From Bacillota bacterium (GTDB taxonomy: Bacteria > Bacillota > Clostridia > Lachnospirales > Lachnospiraceae): a stretch of 64,000 nt of DNA. The translations under genes were made by a program, and so were the position numbers. Under the pieces are notes generated by a model. The model saw only the letters and a program-made list of their open reading frames with translations. It made no database searches and was not told the origin of the DNA. Within the stretch, counting starts at the first letter, position 1; each line of letters starts with the position of its first letter. Of this stretch, positions 35,959 through 44,825 are shown in pieces. The stretch covers positions 1 to 64,000 of the forward strand of contig JAEZGY010000058.1 of NCBI GenBank assembly GCA_023416695.1, given 5' to 3'.

Positions 35959-36717
35959 ATGTATAGAAATAAAATGAATTTGTCAAAACGCAGCAGACTT
36001 CTAGTATTATCTGGCTTTACCATATTATTATATGGAACCTCATTTTTTCAAAGGGAAATACCGGAAAGAGAGGCAGTTTTAGTATCTTCTGACTATATAT
36101 GGCAAAAGCAAAACTCTATTACAGTTTCTAATCAGGTATATGAAAAAAAATATTACAACGATAAGAATGAATTATGCCTTAGTCTAGTATACCGATATCC
36201 GGCGCTAAGTGGTCCACAGAAGGAAGAGCTAAAGAAAATCAACCAGCAGATCATATCCCAAAGAGATAAATGGATTAATTCTCAGAAGGGGTTAATTATG
36301 GACGCAAAGGAACAAAATCTTATCTGTAGTACCAATGGAAATGAAGTAAACTATGGAATTACTTATAATAAAAATGATATTCTATCGATACTTTTTGAGG
36401 GATACCTATATGCAGGAGGAGCTCATGGAATGCCATATCGCATGCCCCAGACCTTTCGTGTAAGTACTGGAGAGCCAATGTCACTTTCAGAAGTGACTGG
36501 TCTTAGTAAAGAGCAAGTTATAAAGCGCATCAATGAGAAATTTAATACGTTATATGCTCAAAATCCAGATAACTATTGGGAGAATGCCAGAGACTTAGTT
36601 GCTGGATTGTCCTATGAGAGTTTTTCTTATTATGTAGAACAGGATGGAGTGCATATTTATTTTGATCCATATTTTGTTGCACCATTTGCAGCAGGATTTG
36701 TGGAGGTTATTCTCTAA
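35959..36717 (+). CDS. Membrane-anchored DUF4163/DUF3298 domain protein
   Basis: About 252 residues. A single hydrophobic segment near the N-terminus (LLVLSGFTILLYGTSFF) follows a basic stretch, so the rest is outside the cell. The outer part resembles DUF4163 (YNDKNELCLSLVYRYPAL) followed by DUF3298 (YLYAGGAHGMPY, ISTGEPMSLSEV-like turn), the fold seen in RsiV, where it binds lysozyme. There is no anti-sigma domain here. The open frame starts at GTG 35944; ATG 35959 is preferred because GAGGAG overlaps the GTG. Confidence 0.75.
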   Translation: MYRNKMNLSKRSRLLVLSGFTILLYGTSFFQREIPEREAVLVSSDYIWQKQNSITVSNQVYEKKYYNDKNELCLSLVYRYPALSGPQKEELKKINQQIISQRDKWINSQKGLIMDAKEQNLICSTNGNEVNYGITYNKNDILSILFEGYLYAGGAHGMPYRMPQTFRVSTGEPMSLSEVTGLSKEQVIKRINEKFNTLYAQNPDNYWENARDLVAGLSYESFSYYVEQDGVHIYFDPYFVAPFAAGFVEVIL

Positions 36718-36799
36718 TCTTTTCTATAGATTAGAGGTTACATAGTATGTAATGATTATTACAAAGTATTTAAGATATCATTAAATCTCGGTTATTTTT

Positions 36800-36827
36800 T
36801 AGACAAGATTTATTTTTTTTGTATAAT
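36800..36827 (+). promoter_or_regulatory. Promoter of second L,D-transpeptidase
   Basis: TAGACA at 36800-36805, 16-base spacer, TATAAT at 36822-36827. Confidence 0.6.
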
Positions 36828-36889
36828 GAAATAGTAAGACAAAACATGTAACTAATAAATTGTATTATGAATATTAAAAAGAGGGATAT

Positions 36890-38416
36890 ATGAACAATAA
36901 AGTGTCAAGAAATAAAAGAAGAAAGAAACAGACAAAGATTCTGTTTATAAGTTTGTCGATTATGGTAGGATTGCTGTTATTTGCCTATCTTGGAATCAGT
37001 CAGTATTATAAAACACATTTTTATACCCAGACGTTTATTAATGGTGTAGACTGTTCTAATCTCACGGTGGAGGAAGCAAGAGAAAAGATTAGTTATGAGG
37101 TACATACCTATCAACTAGCCATAGATCAAAGAAATGGGAAGCAAGAAATTATCACAGGTGCCCAGATCGGATTGGACGTTAAATTTGATACTGATGTGCA
37201 TCATTTATTAGAAAGTCAGTCTCCATATAAGTGGATACTCAATAGCTGGGGTAATAATAAGATTGAGAATCCGTTTACACTTATTGTGAATGAAGAACAA
37301 TTAAAGAAGGTGTACGAGAACCTAGAATGCTTCAAGGAAGAGAATATTCAACCACCTAAGAATGCTTATTTGCAGGAGTTTGTAGAAGGTGTTGGATTTA
37401 CCATTGCAAAGGAAGAACTAGGAAATGAAGTACTAAAGGATGAATTTTATGATAAGGTTTTGGATGCAATACATAAGTTAGAACCATCCATATCTATTGA
37501 AGAGGTTGACTGCTATAAGAAACCTGCTTTAACCAGTGATGATAAAAAGCTTGAACAAGCAGTGGAAATCGCTAATAAATATGCTTCTACTCAGCTGACT
37601 TATGAGTTTGGTGAGGTAACAGAGGTATTAGATTCCAAGGTCATAGGACCTGCTATTACCATTGACGAGGATTTTAATGTCAAGATAGATAATGAAAAAA
37701 TCAGAGACTTCGTCAATTACATTGGAAAGAACTATAATTCTTTTGGTATGAAAAGAACCTTAAAAACAAGCTATGGGGTAGAAATTCAGATCACCGGAGG
37801 AGATTACGGCTGGTGGCTTAATCGAGATGCTGAGCTTGAAGAAATTATGGAATGTATTAAAAATGGGGAGCAGAAAGTAAAAGACCCCGTATACTATCAG
37901 ACTGCTAATCAGCATGGAGATGATGATGTAGGGGATACCTATGTAGAAATTAATCTTTCAGCCCAACATTTATTTTTGATTGTAAAGGGAAAGAAGATAT
38001 TAGAATCTGACTTTGTATCTGGAACCATTGCTACTGGGTATGAAACACCTACCGGGACTTATCCAATTCAGTATAAAAAGAGGGATGCTACTTTAGTAGG
38101 AGAAACCTATAGTCAGCCTGTCAAGTATTGGATGCCTTTTAACAAGGACATTGGTTTACATGATGCAGTTTGGAGAAGTAAATTTGGAGGGGACATCTTT
38201 TTGACCAATGGCTCCCATGGATGTATTAACCTTCCTGAGGATATTGCGAAGCAAATCTATGAATATGTAAATCGCGGTACTGCTGTTTACGTTTATAAGT
38301 TGACAGGAACCGAAAGTTATGATAAAGAAAAGTATAAGAAGGCACAGCTAATATGGGAAAAGGCCCAAAAAGAGGCAGAGGAAAAGAAGAAACAAGAACA
38401 GGCTGCCAATAATTAA
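36890..38416 (+). CDS. L,D-transpeptidase with peptidoglycan-binding domain
   Basis: 508 residues. A basic N-terminus and one membrane segment (about 18-38) anchor the protein. Residues 45-330 are two PG_binding_4-type repeats (FINGVDCSNLTVEEAREKI). The C-terminal YkuD domain has ETPTGTYPI, IGLHDAVWRSKFG and the active site SHGCINLP with C445. It forms 3-3 cross-links in peptidoglycan; this YciB/Ldt-like architecture is common in clostridia. The end is a Lys/Glu/Gln-rich tail. The lipoprotein gene follows 14 bases on and is probably co-transcribed. Confidence 0.92.
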   Translation: MNNKVSRNKRRKKQTKILFISLSIMVGLLLFAYLGISQYYKTHFYTQTFINGVDCSNLTVEEAREKISYEVHTYQLAIDQRNGKQEIITGAQIGLDVKFDTDVHHLLESQSPYKWILNSWGNNKIENPFTLIVNEEQLKKVYENLECFKEENIQPPKNAYLQEFVEGVGFTIAKEELGNEVLKDEFYDKVLDAIHKLEPSISIEEVDCYKKPALTSDDKKLEQAVEIANKYASTQLTYEFGEVTEVLDSKVIGPAITIDEDFNVKIDNEKIRDFVNYIGKNYNSFGMKRTLKTSYGVEIQITGGDYGWWLNRDAELEEIMECIKNGEQKVKDPVYYQTANQHGDDDVGDTYVEINLSAQHLFLIVKGKKILESDFVSGTIATGYETPTGTYPIQYKKRDATLVGETYSQPVKYWMPFNKDIGLHDAVWRSKFGGDIFLTNGSHGCINLPEDIAKQIYEYVNRGTAVYVYKLTGTESYDKEKYKKAQLIWEKAQKEAEEKKKQEQAANN

Positions 38417-38430
38417 GGAGAAGCGAAAAG

Positions 38431-38808
38431 ATGAAGAAGTTAGGTGTTCTAGGAGTTGTTTTAGCATTATTGACTATGCTTATGGGGTGTGGAGCTAAGA
38501 CTTATACACTACAGTTTGATAATATTAATTTAATGACCGTAGTGAATAAAAGTGATAACAAAGAGGTAAACTTAACCAAGGAGCAAATCAAGACAGCTAC
38601 GGAAGAGATGGGTAAGATTACATTTGTGGAAGAAGCAGAAGATCAGGGAGCAGAGTACTTATATAAGCTTACCATGTCTAATGGGGAACAGTCTGCAGTG
38701 GATATCTATATCTATGATAACACCCATATGAAGATGGGAGATAAGTTCTACACTGCCACAGAAAATGAATTTAACCTCATGTTTTACAAGACATTGTTTG
38801 TAAAGTAA
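38431..38808 (+). CDS. Small lipoprotein of unknown function
   Basis: 125 residues. The signal peptide ends in the lipobox LMGC, giving a lipid-anchored protein outside the membrane of about 105 residues. The body has alternating beta strands (YTLQFDNINLMTVV, GAEYLYKLTMSNGEQSAVDI) and no known motif. AAGGAG precedes the start, and it lies directly behind an L,D-transpeptidase gene, so a wall-related task is likely but unproven. Confidence 0.75.
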   Translation: MKKLGVLGVVLALLTMLMGCGAKTYTLQFDNINLMTVVNKSDNKEVNLTKEQIKTATEEMGKITFVEEAEDQGAEYLYKLTMSNGEQSAVDIYIYDNTHMKMGDKFYTATENEFNLMFYKTLFVK

Positions 38809-38820
38809 CAGTGGTTTAGG

Positions 38821-38848
38821 TTGACAAATTCAGTTAGTATGGTAGAAT
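38821..38848 (+). promoter_or_regulatory. Promoter of leuS
   Basis: TTGACA at 38821-38826, 16-base spacer, TAGAAT at 38843-38848. Confidence 0.7.
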
Positions 38849-38874
38849 AATTTTGATATATTTGATAAGACAGT

Positions 38875-39106
38875 GATAAGGAGTACTAAGAGTCATTAGC
38901 TTTCAGAGAGCTGCCGGTAGGTGTGAGGCAGTAGCTTAAGCTCCCAACTCGCCTTTGAGTCCTTCTATTGAACTAACAGTAGGTAGAAGCGTTTCATTCA
39001 CGTTACAGAATCTTAAGTGCGTATAAAGTCAGAGAACTTTACGAATTAGAGTGGTACCACGGAGTTTAGCCTTCGTCTCTTAAGAGACGAAGGCTTTTGT
39101 TTTTTC
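38875..39106 (+). promoter_or_regulatory. T-box leader of leuS
   Basis: A tRNA-sensing leader with the T-box sequence AGAGTGGTACCACGG (39048-39062) and a Stem I region including the distal hairpin CTGCC/GGCAG. A Leu codon CTC occurs at 38941-38943 and again at 38948-38950; one is the likely specifier. The terminator is AGCCTTCGTCTCTT/AAGAGACGAAGGCT followed by a T-rich tail to 39106. Uncharged tRNA-Leu would stabilise the antiterminator and switch on leuS. Confidence 0.92.
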
Positions 39107-39152
39107 AAAGGTAAGCTAAATAAACGATCCGTGTCACAGAATGGAGGAAAAA

Positions 39153-41558
39153 ATGTTAGAGATGTATAATCATAAGTCCATTGAGAAGAAATGGCAGAAA
39201 GTATGGGATGAGGAGAAAGCATTTGCTGCAACAGACGACTACTCCAAACCAAAGTATTACGCATTAGTAGAATTCCCTTATCCATCAGGACAGGGGCTGC
39301 ACGTAGGTCATCCAAGACCATATACAGCTCTGGATATTGTGGCTAGAAAGAGAAGAATGCAAGGCTTTAATGTTCTTTATCCAATGGGTTGGGATGCTTT
39401 TGGTTTACCAACAGAGAATTATGCGATTAAAAATCAAATCCATCCAAAGATTGTAACAAAGAATAATGTTGCTAGATTTAAGGAACAGCTTCATTCCTTG
39501 GGCTATTCCTTTGACTGGGATAGAGAAATCAATACGACAGATCCAGAGTATTATAAGTGGACACAATGGATTTTCTTAAAACTATTTAAAGCAGGGCTAG
39601 CTTATAAGAATGAGATGCCAATTAACTGGTGTACCTCTTGTAAGGTAGGACTTGCAAATGAAGAGGTAGTCAATGGTACTTGTGAGCGTTGTGGCTCTGA
39701 AGTAGTTCGTAAGGTTAAGAGTCAGTGGATGTTAAAAATCACTGAATACGCAGATAAGTTAATCGACGACCTAGATGGTGTAGATTTTATTGAGAAGGTT
39801 AGAGTCTCCCAGCAGAATTGGATTGGACGTTCTCATGGTGCAGAGGTAGATTTTAAATTAAAGGATCAGGATGATAAACTACGTGTTTATACAACTAGAC
39901 CAGATACTTTATTTGGTGCAACCTACATGGTAGTTTCTCCAGAGCATCCAGTAATTGATATGTATAAGGATTCTATCACTAACTGGGATGCTATTGAAGA
40001 ATATCGTGAAATGGCTGCAAAGAAGTCTGACTTCGAACGTTCTGAGTTAGCAAAGGATAAGACTGGTGTTCAGATCGAAGGTCTTAGTGCAATCAATCCT
40101 GTGAATAACAAGGAGATTCCAATCTGGATTTCAGACTACGTACTAATGAGTTATGGTACTGGTGCTATTATGGCTGTTCCAGCACATGATGAAAGAGACT
40201 GGGATTTCGCTAAGAAATTCAATCTCCCAATTATTGAAGTAGTAGCAGGTGGTAATGTTGAAGAAGAGGCATATACCAATACGGCTACTGGTAAGATGGT
40301 AAACTCTGATTTCTTAAATGGATTAGAAGTAGCAGAAGCCAAAGAGAAAATTATTGAATTCTTAACAGAAAAAGGAATCGGTGAGAAGAAGGTTAACTTT
40401 AAATTAAGAGACTGGGTATTCTCTAGACAAAGATACTGGGGTGAGCCTATTCCTCTTATTCAATGTGATAAATGTGGTTTTCTTCCAGTAGATGAGTCTG
40501 AGCTTCCATTAGAGCTTCCAGAAGTTGATAGCTATATGCCTACAGATAATGGAGAATCTCCACTAGCGGCTATGACAGATTGGGTAAATACTACTTGTCC
40601 ATGCTGTGGTGGTCCTGCCAAGAGAGAAACGGATACTATGCCTCAGTGGGCTGGTTCCTCTTGGTACTATCTACGTTATACCGATCCAAAAAACACAGAG
40701 GCTCTAGCAAGCAAAGAAGCCCTCAATTATTGGTTACCAGTAGATTGGTATAATGGTGGTATGGAGCATACGACTCTTCACCTTTTATATTCTCGTTTCT
40801 GGCATAAATTCTTATACGATAATGGAATTGTTCCAACAAAAGAGCCATATCAAAAAAGAACTTCTCATGGTATGATTCTTGGAGAAAACGGGGAGAAGAT
40901 GTCAAAATCACGTGGTAATGTTGTAAATCCAGATGATATCGTAAGAGAATATGGAGCTGATACGCTTCGTACCTACGAGATGTTTATCGGAGCATTTGAC
41001 CTTAGTGCTTCCTGGTCTGAGGATGGGGTAAAGGGTTGCCGTCGTTTCTTAGAGAGAGTATGGAAGTTACAGGAGCTTGTAACAGATGAAGAAGGTTACT
41101 CCAAGGACCTAGAGACAAAGATGCACCAAACCATTAAGAAGGTGAGTGCGGACTTTGAAAATCTGAAATACAATACTGCTATAGCAGCTATGATGGCCTT
41201 AATCAATGACTTCTACAAGAAGGGTAGCGTAACTAAGGGCGAATTAAAGACCTTAATTACTCTTTTAAACCCAGTAGCTCCTCACATAACAGAAGAAATG
41301 TGGGAGAAGCTAGACTTTAGTGGAAGGATTTATGAATCTAGCTGGCCAGAATATGAAGAAGCGAAAACAATAGAATCTACTATTGAGATTGCTGTTCAGA
41401 TTAATGGTAAAACTAAGGGAACCATTATGATTGGCAAGGATGATAAAAAGGATGAGGTAATTGCAAAGGCTAAAGAGTCCGTTGCAGATAAGTTAATGCC
41501 AAACATCATAAAAGAAATCTATGTTCCTGGTAGAATTGTTAATATTGTTTGTAGATAA
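39153..41558 (+). CDS. leuS: Leucyl-tRNA synthetase
   Basis: Class I aminoacyl-tRNA synthetase for leucine, 801 residues from the chosen start. The HIGH motif appears as HVGH in YPSGQGLHVGHPRPYTALD, the KMSKS motif as GEKMSKSRGN. The editing domain (TTRPDTLFGATYMVVSPEHP, GTGAIMAVPAHDERDWDFA) and zinc-like Cys knots (CTSCKVGLANEEV) are present. The frame is open from ATG 39141, but GGAGG lies inside those codons and sits five bases before ATG 39153. Regulated by the T-box upstream. Confidence 0.97.
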   Translation: MLEMYNHKSIEKKWQKVWDEEKAFAATDDYSKPKYYALVEFPYPSGQGLHVGHPRPYTALDIVARKRRMQGFNVLYPMGWDAFGLPTENYAIKNQIHPKIVTKNNVARFKEQLHSLGYSFDWDREINTTDPEYYKWTQWIFLKLFKAGLAYKNEMPINWCTSCKVGLANEEVVNGTCERCGSEVVRKVKSQWMLKITEYADKLIDDLDGVDFIEKVRVSQQNWIGRSHGAEVDFKLKDQDDKLRVYTTRPDTLFGATYMVVSPEHPVIDMYKDSITNWDAIEEYREMAAKKSDFERSELAKDKTGVQIEGLSAINPVNNKEIPIWISDYVLMSYGTGAIMAVPAHDERDWDFAKKFNLPIIEVVAGGNVEEEAYTNTATGKMVNSDFLNGLEVAEAKEKIIEFLTEKGIGEKKVNFKLRDWVFSRQRYWGEPIPLIQCDKCGFLPVDESELPLELPEVDSYMPTDNGESPLAAMTDWVNTTCPCCGGPAKRETDTMPQWAGSSWYYLRYTDPKNTEALASKEALNYWLPVDWYNGGMEHTTLHLLYSRFWHKFLYDNGIVPTKEPYQKRTSHGMILGENGEKMSKSRGNVVNPDDIVREYGADTLRTYEMFIGAFDLSASWSEDGVKGCRRFLERVWKLQELVTDEEGYSKDLETKMHQTIKKVSADFENLKYNTAIAAMMALINDFYKKGSVTKGELKTLITLLNPVAPHITEEMWEKLDFSGRIYESSWPEYEEAKTIESTIEIAVQINGKTKGTIMIGKDDKKDEVIAKAKESVADKLMPNIIKEIYVPGRIVNIVCR

Positions 41559-41585
41559 TATAAATTAAGATAATATGCTGTGAGA

Positions 41586-41626
41586 AAAGGGAGCCTCTTC
41601 CTCATTAAGGATGAGTCTCCCTTTTT
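41586..41626 (+). terminator. Terminator after leuS
   Basis: AAAGGGAG pairs with CTCCCTTT around an inner stem CTCAT/ATGAG; five T follow. Confidence 0.8.
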
Positions 41627-41757
41627 GGTTGGGAAGTAGTAATAAACAAGCTTAAAATAGGATTGAATAATCTTCCATTTCCATATATAATTTAAGAAAG
41701 TTTCTACTAAAAGATATGTTAAGGCATGATTAAGGAAGGAAAATTCGGAGGTATCTT

Positions 41758-42123
41758 ATGAGAGAAGAACTATTAAAACGGTATTATCAGATGTGGATTG
41801 ATAAAAATAGAACTGGTCTAGATGAAATGTTTTGTGATGACATATACTACAGTGAAAGCTTTGGACCAGAATATCAAGGCTTAGCTCAAGTGAAAAAGTG
41901 GTTTGATGAATGGACTGCCAAGGGTACTGTTTTAGAATGGACAATCACCCAGTACATAGAAAAAGAGAATTTATCCATTGTGGAGTGGTACTTTGCTTGT
42001 GAATACAATGATAGTGTAGATGCCATTAATGGTATCTCTCTGATCGAATGGAATGAAGATAACAAGATGGTTTCTGTAAAGGAATTTCAGTCAAAAGCGA
42101 TGCATTACGCACCATATCATTAA
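41758..42123 (+). CDS. NTF2-like (SnoaL-type) small protein
   Basis: 121 residues with the NTF2/SnoaL cone-fold pattern: N-terminal helix REELLKRYYQMWIDKN, DDIYYSESFGPEYQGLAQVKKWF, then strands WTITQYIEKENLSIVEWYFACEY and SLIEWNEDNKMVSVKEF. Relatives are enzymes or ligand-binding proteins of varied role; none can be assigned. CGGAGGT before ATG gives a clear start. Stands alone between two hairpins. Confidence 0.75.
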   Translation: MREELLKRYYQMWIDKNRTGLDEMFCDDIYYSESFGPEYQGLAQVKKWFDEWTAKGTVLEWTITQYIEKENLSIVEWYFACEYNDSVDAINGISLIEWNEDNKMVSVKEFQSKAMHYAPYH

Positions 42124-42170
42124 AATGGTAGCAAACTCTAGTAATAATGTAGAGAAAGAATACCATTTAT
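42123..42170 (+). terminator. Possible terminator after the NTF2-like gene
   Basis: AAATGGTA (42123-42130) pairs with TACCATTT (42161-42168) and CTCTA with TAGAG inside. The T-tract is interrupted. Confidence 0.45.
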
Positions 42171-42287
42171 TATATGAGATAGCGCAAATGTAATAAAAAT
42201 AAAAATGGATGCTTGTTATTTGCAATATTATGTAGTAGTATATGACGTATTAGCGAGAAAATCTGCATGTGGTAAGGAGAATACGTT

Positions 42288-42776
42288 ATGGATTACATAA
42301 TCAAGAGATGTGAGTACGAGGAGTTATTGGAAGTTGCGCACTTATATAATGAATTATCCAGAGAGTTAAAGCAGTTCACGAATGATAGAGTAGCAGAAGA
42401 AACGCAAATAACTGATTATACAATGAACAGGATACTCAGAAGTGCCATTAAAGAGTGTAACTTAATTATCTTTGTGGCCAAGGTTCAGGATGAAGTGATT
42501 GGATTTATAACAGGAAGTATTAAAAAAGGAGAAGCACTTACTTCTGGATGCAACCCAATCGGTTATGTAGAGGGTGCCTATGTACTACATGAATACAATG
42601 CAGAGGAGATTTTGACTCAGCTAGAGGACAAGCTAATTGAAGAATTTAAAAACCATAAGGTGTGCTTTAGTGGATTAAATGCCTCCAATAAGATGAAGGA
42701 TGGTGCTGACACTTGGATGAGTGAAGGCTACCAAAGCTATAGACAACTAAAGAAATCCTTTTGTCATCAGTATTAA
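42288..42776 (+). CDS. Probable GNAT-type acetyltransferase
   Basis: 162 residues. The layout fits a GNAT domain: IIKRCEYEELLEVAHLYNEL at the start, the central strand LIIFVAKVQDEVIGFITGSI, and a C-terminal WMSEGYQSYRQLKKSF that resembles the GNAT 'GF...R..KK' end. The acetyl-CoA loop (RGxGxG/A) is not clear, so binding may be altered. The next small gene begins 14 bases on, implying one transcript. Confidence 0.6.
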   Translation: MDYIIKRCEYEELLEVAHLYNELSRELKQFTNDRVAEETQITDYTMNRILRSAIKECNLIIFVAKVQDEVIGFITGSIKKGEALTSGCNPIGYVEGAYVLHEYNAEEILTQLEDKLIEEFKNHKVCFSGLNASNKMKDGADTWMSEGYQSYRQLKKSFCHQY

Positions 42777-42789
42777 GGGGTAATGAGTC

Positions 42790-43020
42790 ATGAGAAGTAT
42801 GGAATTTAAGATGGAACGACAAGGTCTTGTACAGATTGGTGACCAGGTTGAAATACGGGAAGGGAAACTTCCTTCTTCCTACTATTATGTAGTAGAACCT
42901 GCAGTGGCTATGTCAGGAAACTATACCTTGCGTGAAAGGTTAAAGTCTAATACTGGAGTAATAAGTGATATTAAGGAAACTCCAAAAGGGTATTATATCA
43001 CAGTGGTTTTTGACGAATAA
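42790..43020 (+). CDS. Hypothetical protein, 76 residues
   Basis: Small soluble protein of beta character (GLVQIGDQVEIREGKLPSSY, RLKSNTGVISDIKETPKGYYITVVFDE), perhaps an SH3-like barrel with the turn GVISDIKET. No family is recognised. AAGGGG lies nine bases before the start and it closely follows the GNAT-like gene, so it is likely expressed with it. A terminator lies behind it. Confidence 0.6.
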   Translation: MRSMEFKMERQGLVQIGDQVEIREGKLPSSYYYVVEPAVAMSGNYTLRERLKSNTGVISDIKETPKGYYITVVFDE

Positions 43021-43061
43021 AATCAGCCGAGAAAAGTAAATAGTAATAATTACCGGATTGT

Positions 43062-43083
43062 CATGGAGACATCCGGTTTTTTT
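43062..43083 (+). terminator. Terminator after the 76-residue gene
   Basis: ACCGGAT and ATCCGGT form a stem with loop TGTCATGGAGAC, followed by seven T. Confidence 0.8.
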
Positions 43084-43215
43084 ATGCTCAGTCTTCTGCA
43101 ATTCTCTTTATAAAAAAGATATCTAAATCACGGATAGCATAGAATCACACAGGGCTGATATGAATATTTTACCTATCTTTGAATATAAATGTATAAATAA
43201 AAAGTGGGTGATTAA

Positions 43216-43728
43216 ATGAGTCGGAACCAATTTATAGACGAACATACAATCAATATTTTTAAGGCAGCCCTGCCGTATACAAGGCCACAAATGCAAAGTG
43301 GTATGAACGTATTATTAAAAGCAAATGACCTTATGAGCACTGTTCAGGAAATGAATAATCCTGGAGAACTGCAATCCATGGAATTAAATAGTGAGCAAAG
43401 AGATCCAGAGATGTTATTAACTAGTATAAGAAGTGCCTGTCTGCCGGCGGAGGTAGAAATGGTTGATACAATACTGAACTTTATTAAGGCTAGAAAAATA
43501 TTTAATGCGTACCAATCCTATAATCAAAACATCTTACAGGCAGCAGAGATAGATAAAAATAAAAGAAGTGGTGGGGAAAATCGAAATGGACTAATGGACT
43601 TCTTGATGTCTCAGTTAAGTCCTGAACAACGCTCCACATTTGAAATGTTTAATATGGTTATGAATACTATGTCAAATGATAGCAATCTATCCTCCAGTCA
43701 GGAGAAAGAAGCAAGTCAACCAGTGTAA
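43216..43728 (+). CDS. Hypothetical helical protein, 170 residues
   Basis: Helical, Met- and Asn-rich, no signal peptide or membrane segment. The stretches MNVLLKANDLMSTVQEM, LLTSIRSACLPAEVEMVDTI and MSQLSPEQRSTFEMFNMVM stand out. The same two patterns recur in the next gene, so the pair appear distantly homologous. GTGGGTG precedes the ATG. Related small proteins occur in spore-forming Lachnospiraceae, but I know of no function. Confidence 0.55.
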   Translation: MSRNQFIDEHTINIFKAALPYTRPQMQSGMNVLLKANDLMSTVQEMNNPGELQSMELNSEQRDPEMLLTSIRSACLPAEVEMVDTILNFIKARKIFNAYQSYNQNILQAAEIDKNKRSGGENRNGLMDFLMSQLSPEQRSTFEMFNMVMNTMSNDSNLSSSQEKEASQPV

Positions 43729-43743
43729 TAGAAAGGAGTGCTT

Positions 43744-44019
43744 ATGGATAATAGTTGGTTAGATGACCCAATTGTAAAAAATATGGATCCAAGAAAAAAG
43801 ATGGTTCTTATTAATCTCTTAAAAGAGGTGGAAGGGAAAAATATGAATCAAGGCTTTAGCGCCTTAATGAAAGCTAATAGTCAATTGAGTAAACAAGGAT
43901 TAAGTTTTACTCAGGAGGAAAGTAATTTACTAATTAAACGTATATCTGTCAGTCTATCACCAGAGGAGCAACAAAAGGTTCAGATGGTCATGCAGATGAT
44001 GAATCAGAAAAGGAAATAA
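43744..44019 (+). CDS. Hypothetical helical protein, 91 residues, paralogue of the preceding gene
   Basis: Shares with its neighbour the pattern GFSALMKANSQLSKQ followed by ESNLLIKRISVSLSPEEQQKV, and lacks the long C-terminal part. It is highly helical with many Met and Gln. The frame opens at GTG 43738, but AAAGGAG six bases before ATG 43744 decides the start. The genes are 15 bases apart and should be co-transcribed. Function unknown. Confidence 0.55.
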   Translation: MDNSWLDDPIVKNMDPRKKMVLINLLKEVEGKNMNQGFSALMKANSQLSKQGLSFTQEESNLLIKRISVSLSPEEQQKVQMVMQMMNQKRK

Positions 44020-44079
44020 ATACTTTGGTGCCAAAGGTAAAAGGAGAGCAGTCCACTTATCTACCTTTGGCACCTACTA

Positions 44080-44559
44080 TTATTCTGGGTAAATCAGACG
44101 TTCTTCTGTTATTTTGTATAAAACTTGGTCCAAATATCTGCTTGCTAGGAAATTAGCCATTGGAAGATTCATATCAAGATAATTGCCGCAGCCTTCCTTG
44201 GTAGCCCCTGGTACTGTCTCATGATAATCTTTGATAAATTCAAATAATTCTGTAATTAGTGGAACAACATCCTTGGATTCATAGTCTCCAGCTAGTAGAA
44301 GATAAAATCCTGTACGACAACCCATTGGTCCAAAATAAATGATTTTCTCACCGAACTCTTTATGGTTACGAAGAAAAGTGGCTGCCAGATGTTCAATGGC
44401 ATGCATTTCTGCAGTATTCATAACAGGCTCATAATTTGGTCTTGTCATTCGTAAATCAAAGGTTGTGATGGTTTGCCCACCTACAACATCTTTTCTAGAG
44501 ACGTAAATACCAGGTAGTAAATGCATATGGTCTATAGTAAAGCTCGCAATCTGCTTCAT
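44080..44559 (-). CDS. luxS: S-ribosylhomocysteine lyase
   Basis: Cleaves S-ribosylhomocysteine to homocysteine and DPD, the AI-2 precursor; part of the activated methyl cycle. 159 residues. Metal ligands H53 and H57 (HAIEH) and C123 (EGCGNY), with catalytic C81 in GPMGCRTGFY. GAGAGGACAAAAC lies before ATG. No pfs or metK beside it. Confidence 0.96.
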   Translation of the reverse strand: MKQIASFTIDHMHLLPGIYVSRKDVVGGQTITTFDLRMTRPNYEPVMNTAEMHAIEHLAATFLRNHKEFGEKIIYFGPMGCRTGFYLLLAGDYESKDVVPLITELFEFIKDYHETVPGATKEGCGNYLDMNLPMANFLASRYLDQVLYKITEERLIYPE

Positions 44560-44689
44560 GTTTTGTCCTCTCTTTCTTTTCTTACCTATTAACCATTATA
44601 TCATATTATTTTCCCAGAACAAGAAAAGTAGTAACTTATAATATGAAAATGTATGATTTGTTAAAATAATATAAACAATAAAATTATTA

Positions 44690-44717
44690 TTGACTTTATT
44701 TAAATAAGGAATATAAT
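44690..44717 (+). promoter_or_regulatory. Promoter of the marR-ABC operon
   Basis: TTGACT at 44690-44695, 16-base spacer, perfect TATAAT at 44712-44717. Confidence 0.78.
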
Positions 44718-44726
44718 AAGATACTA

Positions 44727-44755
44727 TTAACATTGTTAATTGTTAACAGTGTTAA
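44727..44755 (+). promoter_or_regulatory. Tandem operators, probably MarR sites
   Basis: Two perfect 13-bp palindromes of form TTAACA-N-TGTTAA lie at 44727-44739 and 44743-44755, three bases apart and centred 16 bp from one another. They begin about ten bases after the -10 box, so a bound repressor would block transcription. Autoregulation by the MarR protein encoded just downstream is the likely use. Confidence 0.8.
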
Positions 44756-44825
44756 CTAGTTTGTCAAAATCTTACCTAAAATACTAAGAATACCTTGTTT
44801 TATCATTGTTGGAGGAGAGGAGAAT

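Noticed and set aside
36712..36736. Hairpin CTCTAATC/GATTAGAG at the end of the DUF3298 gene
   Set aside because: It overlaps the stop codon and has no T tract; could be chance.
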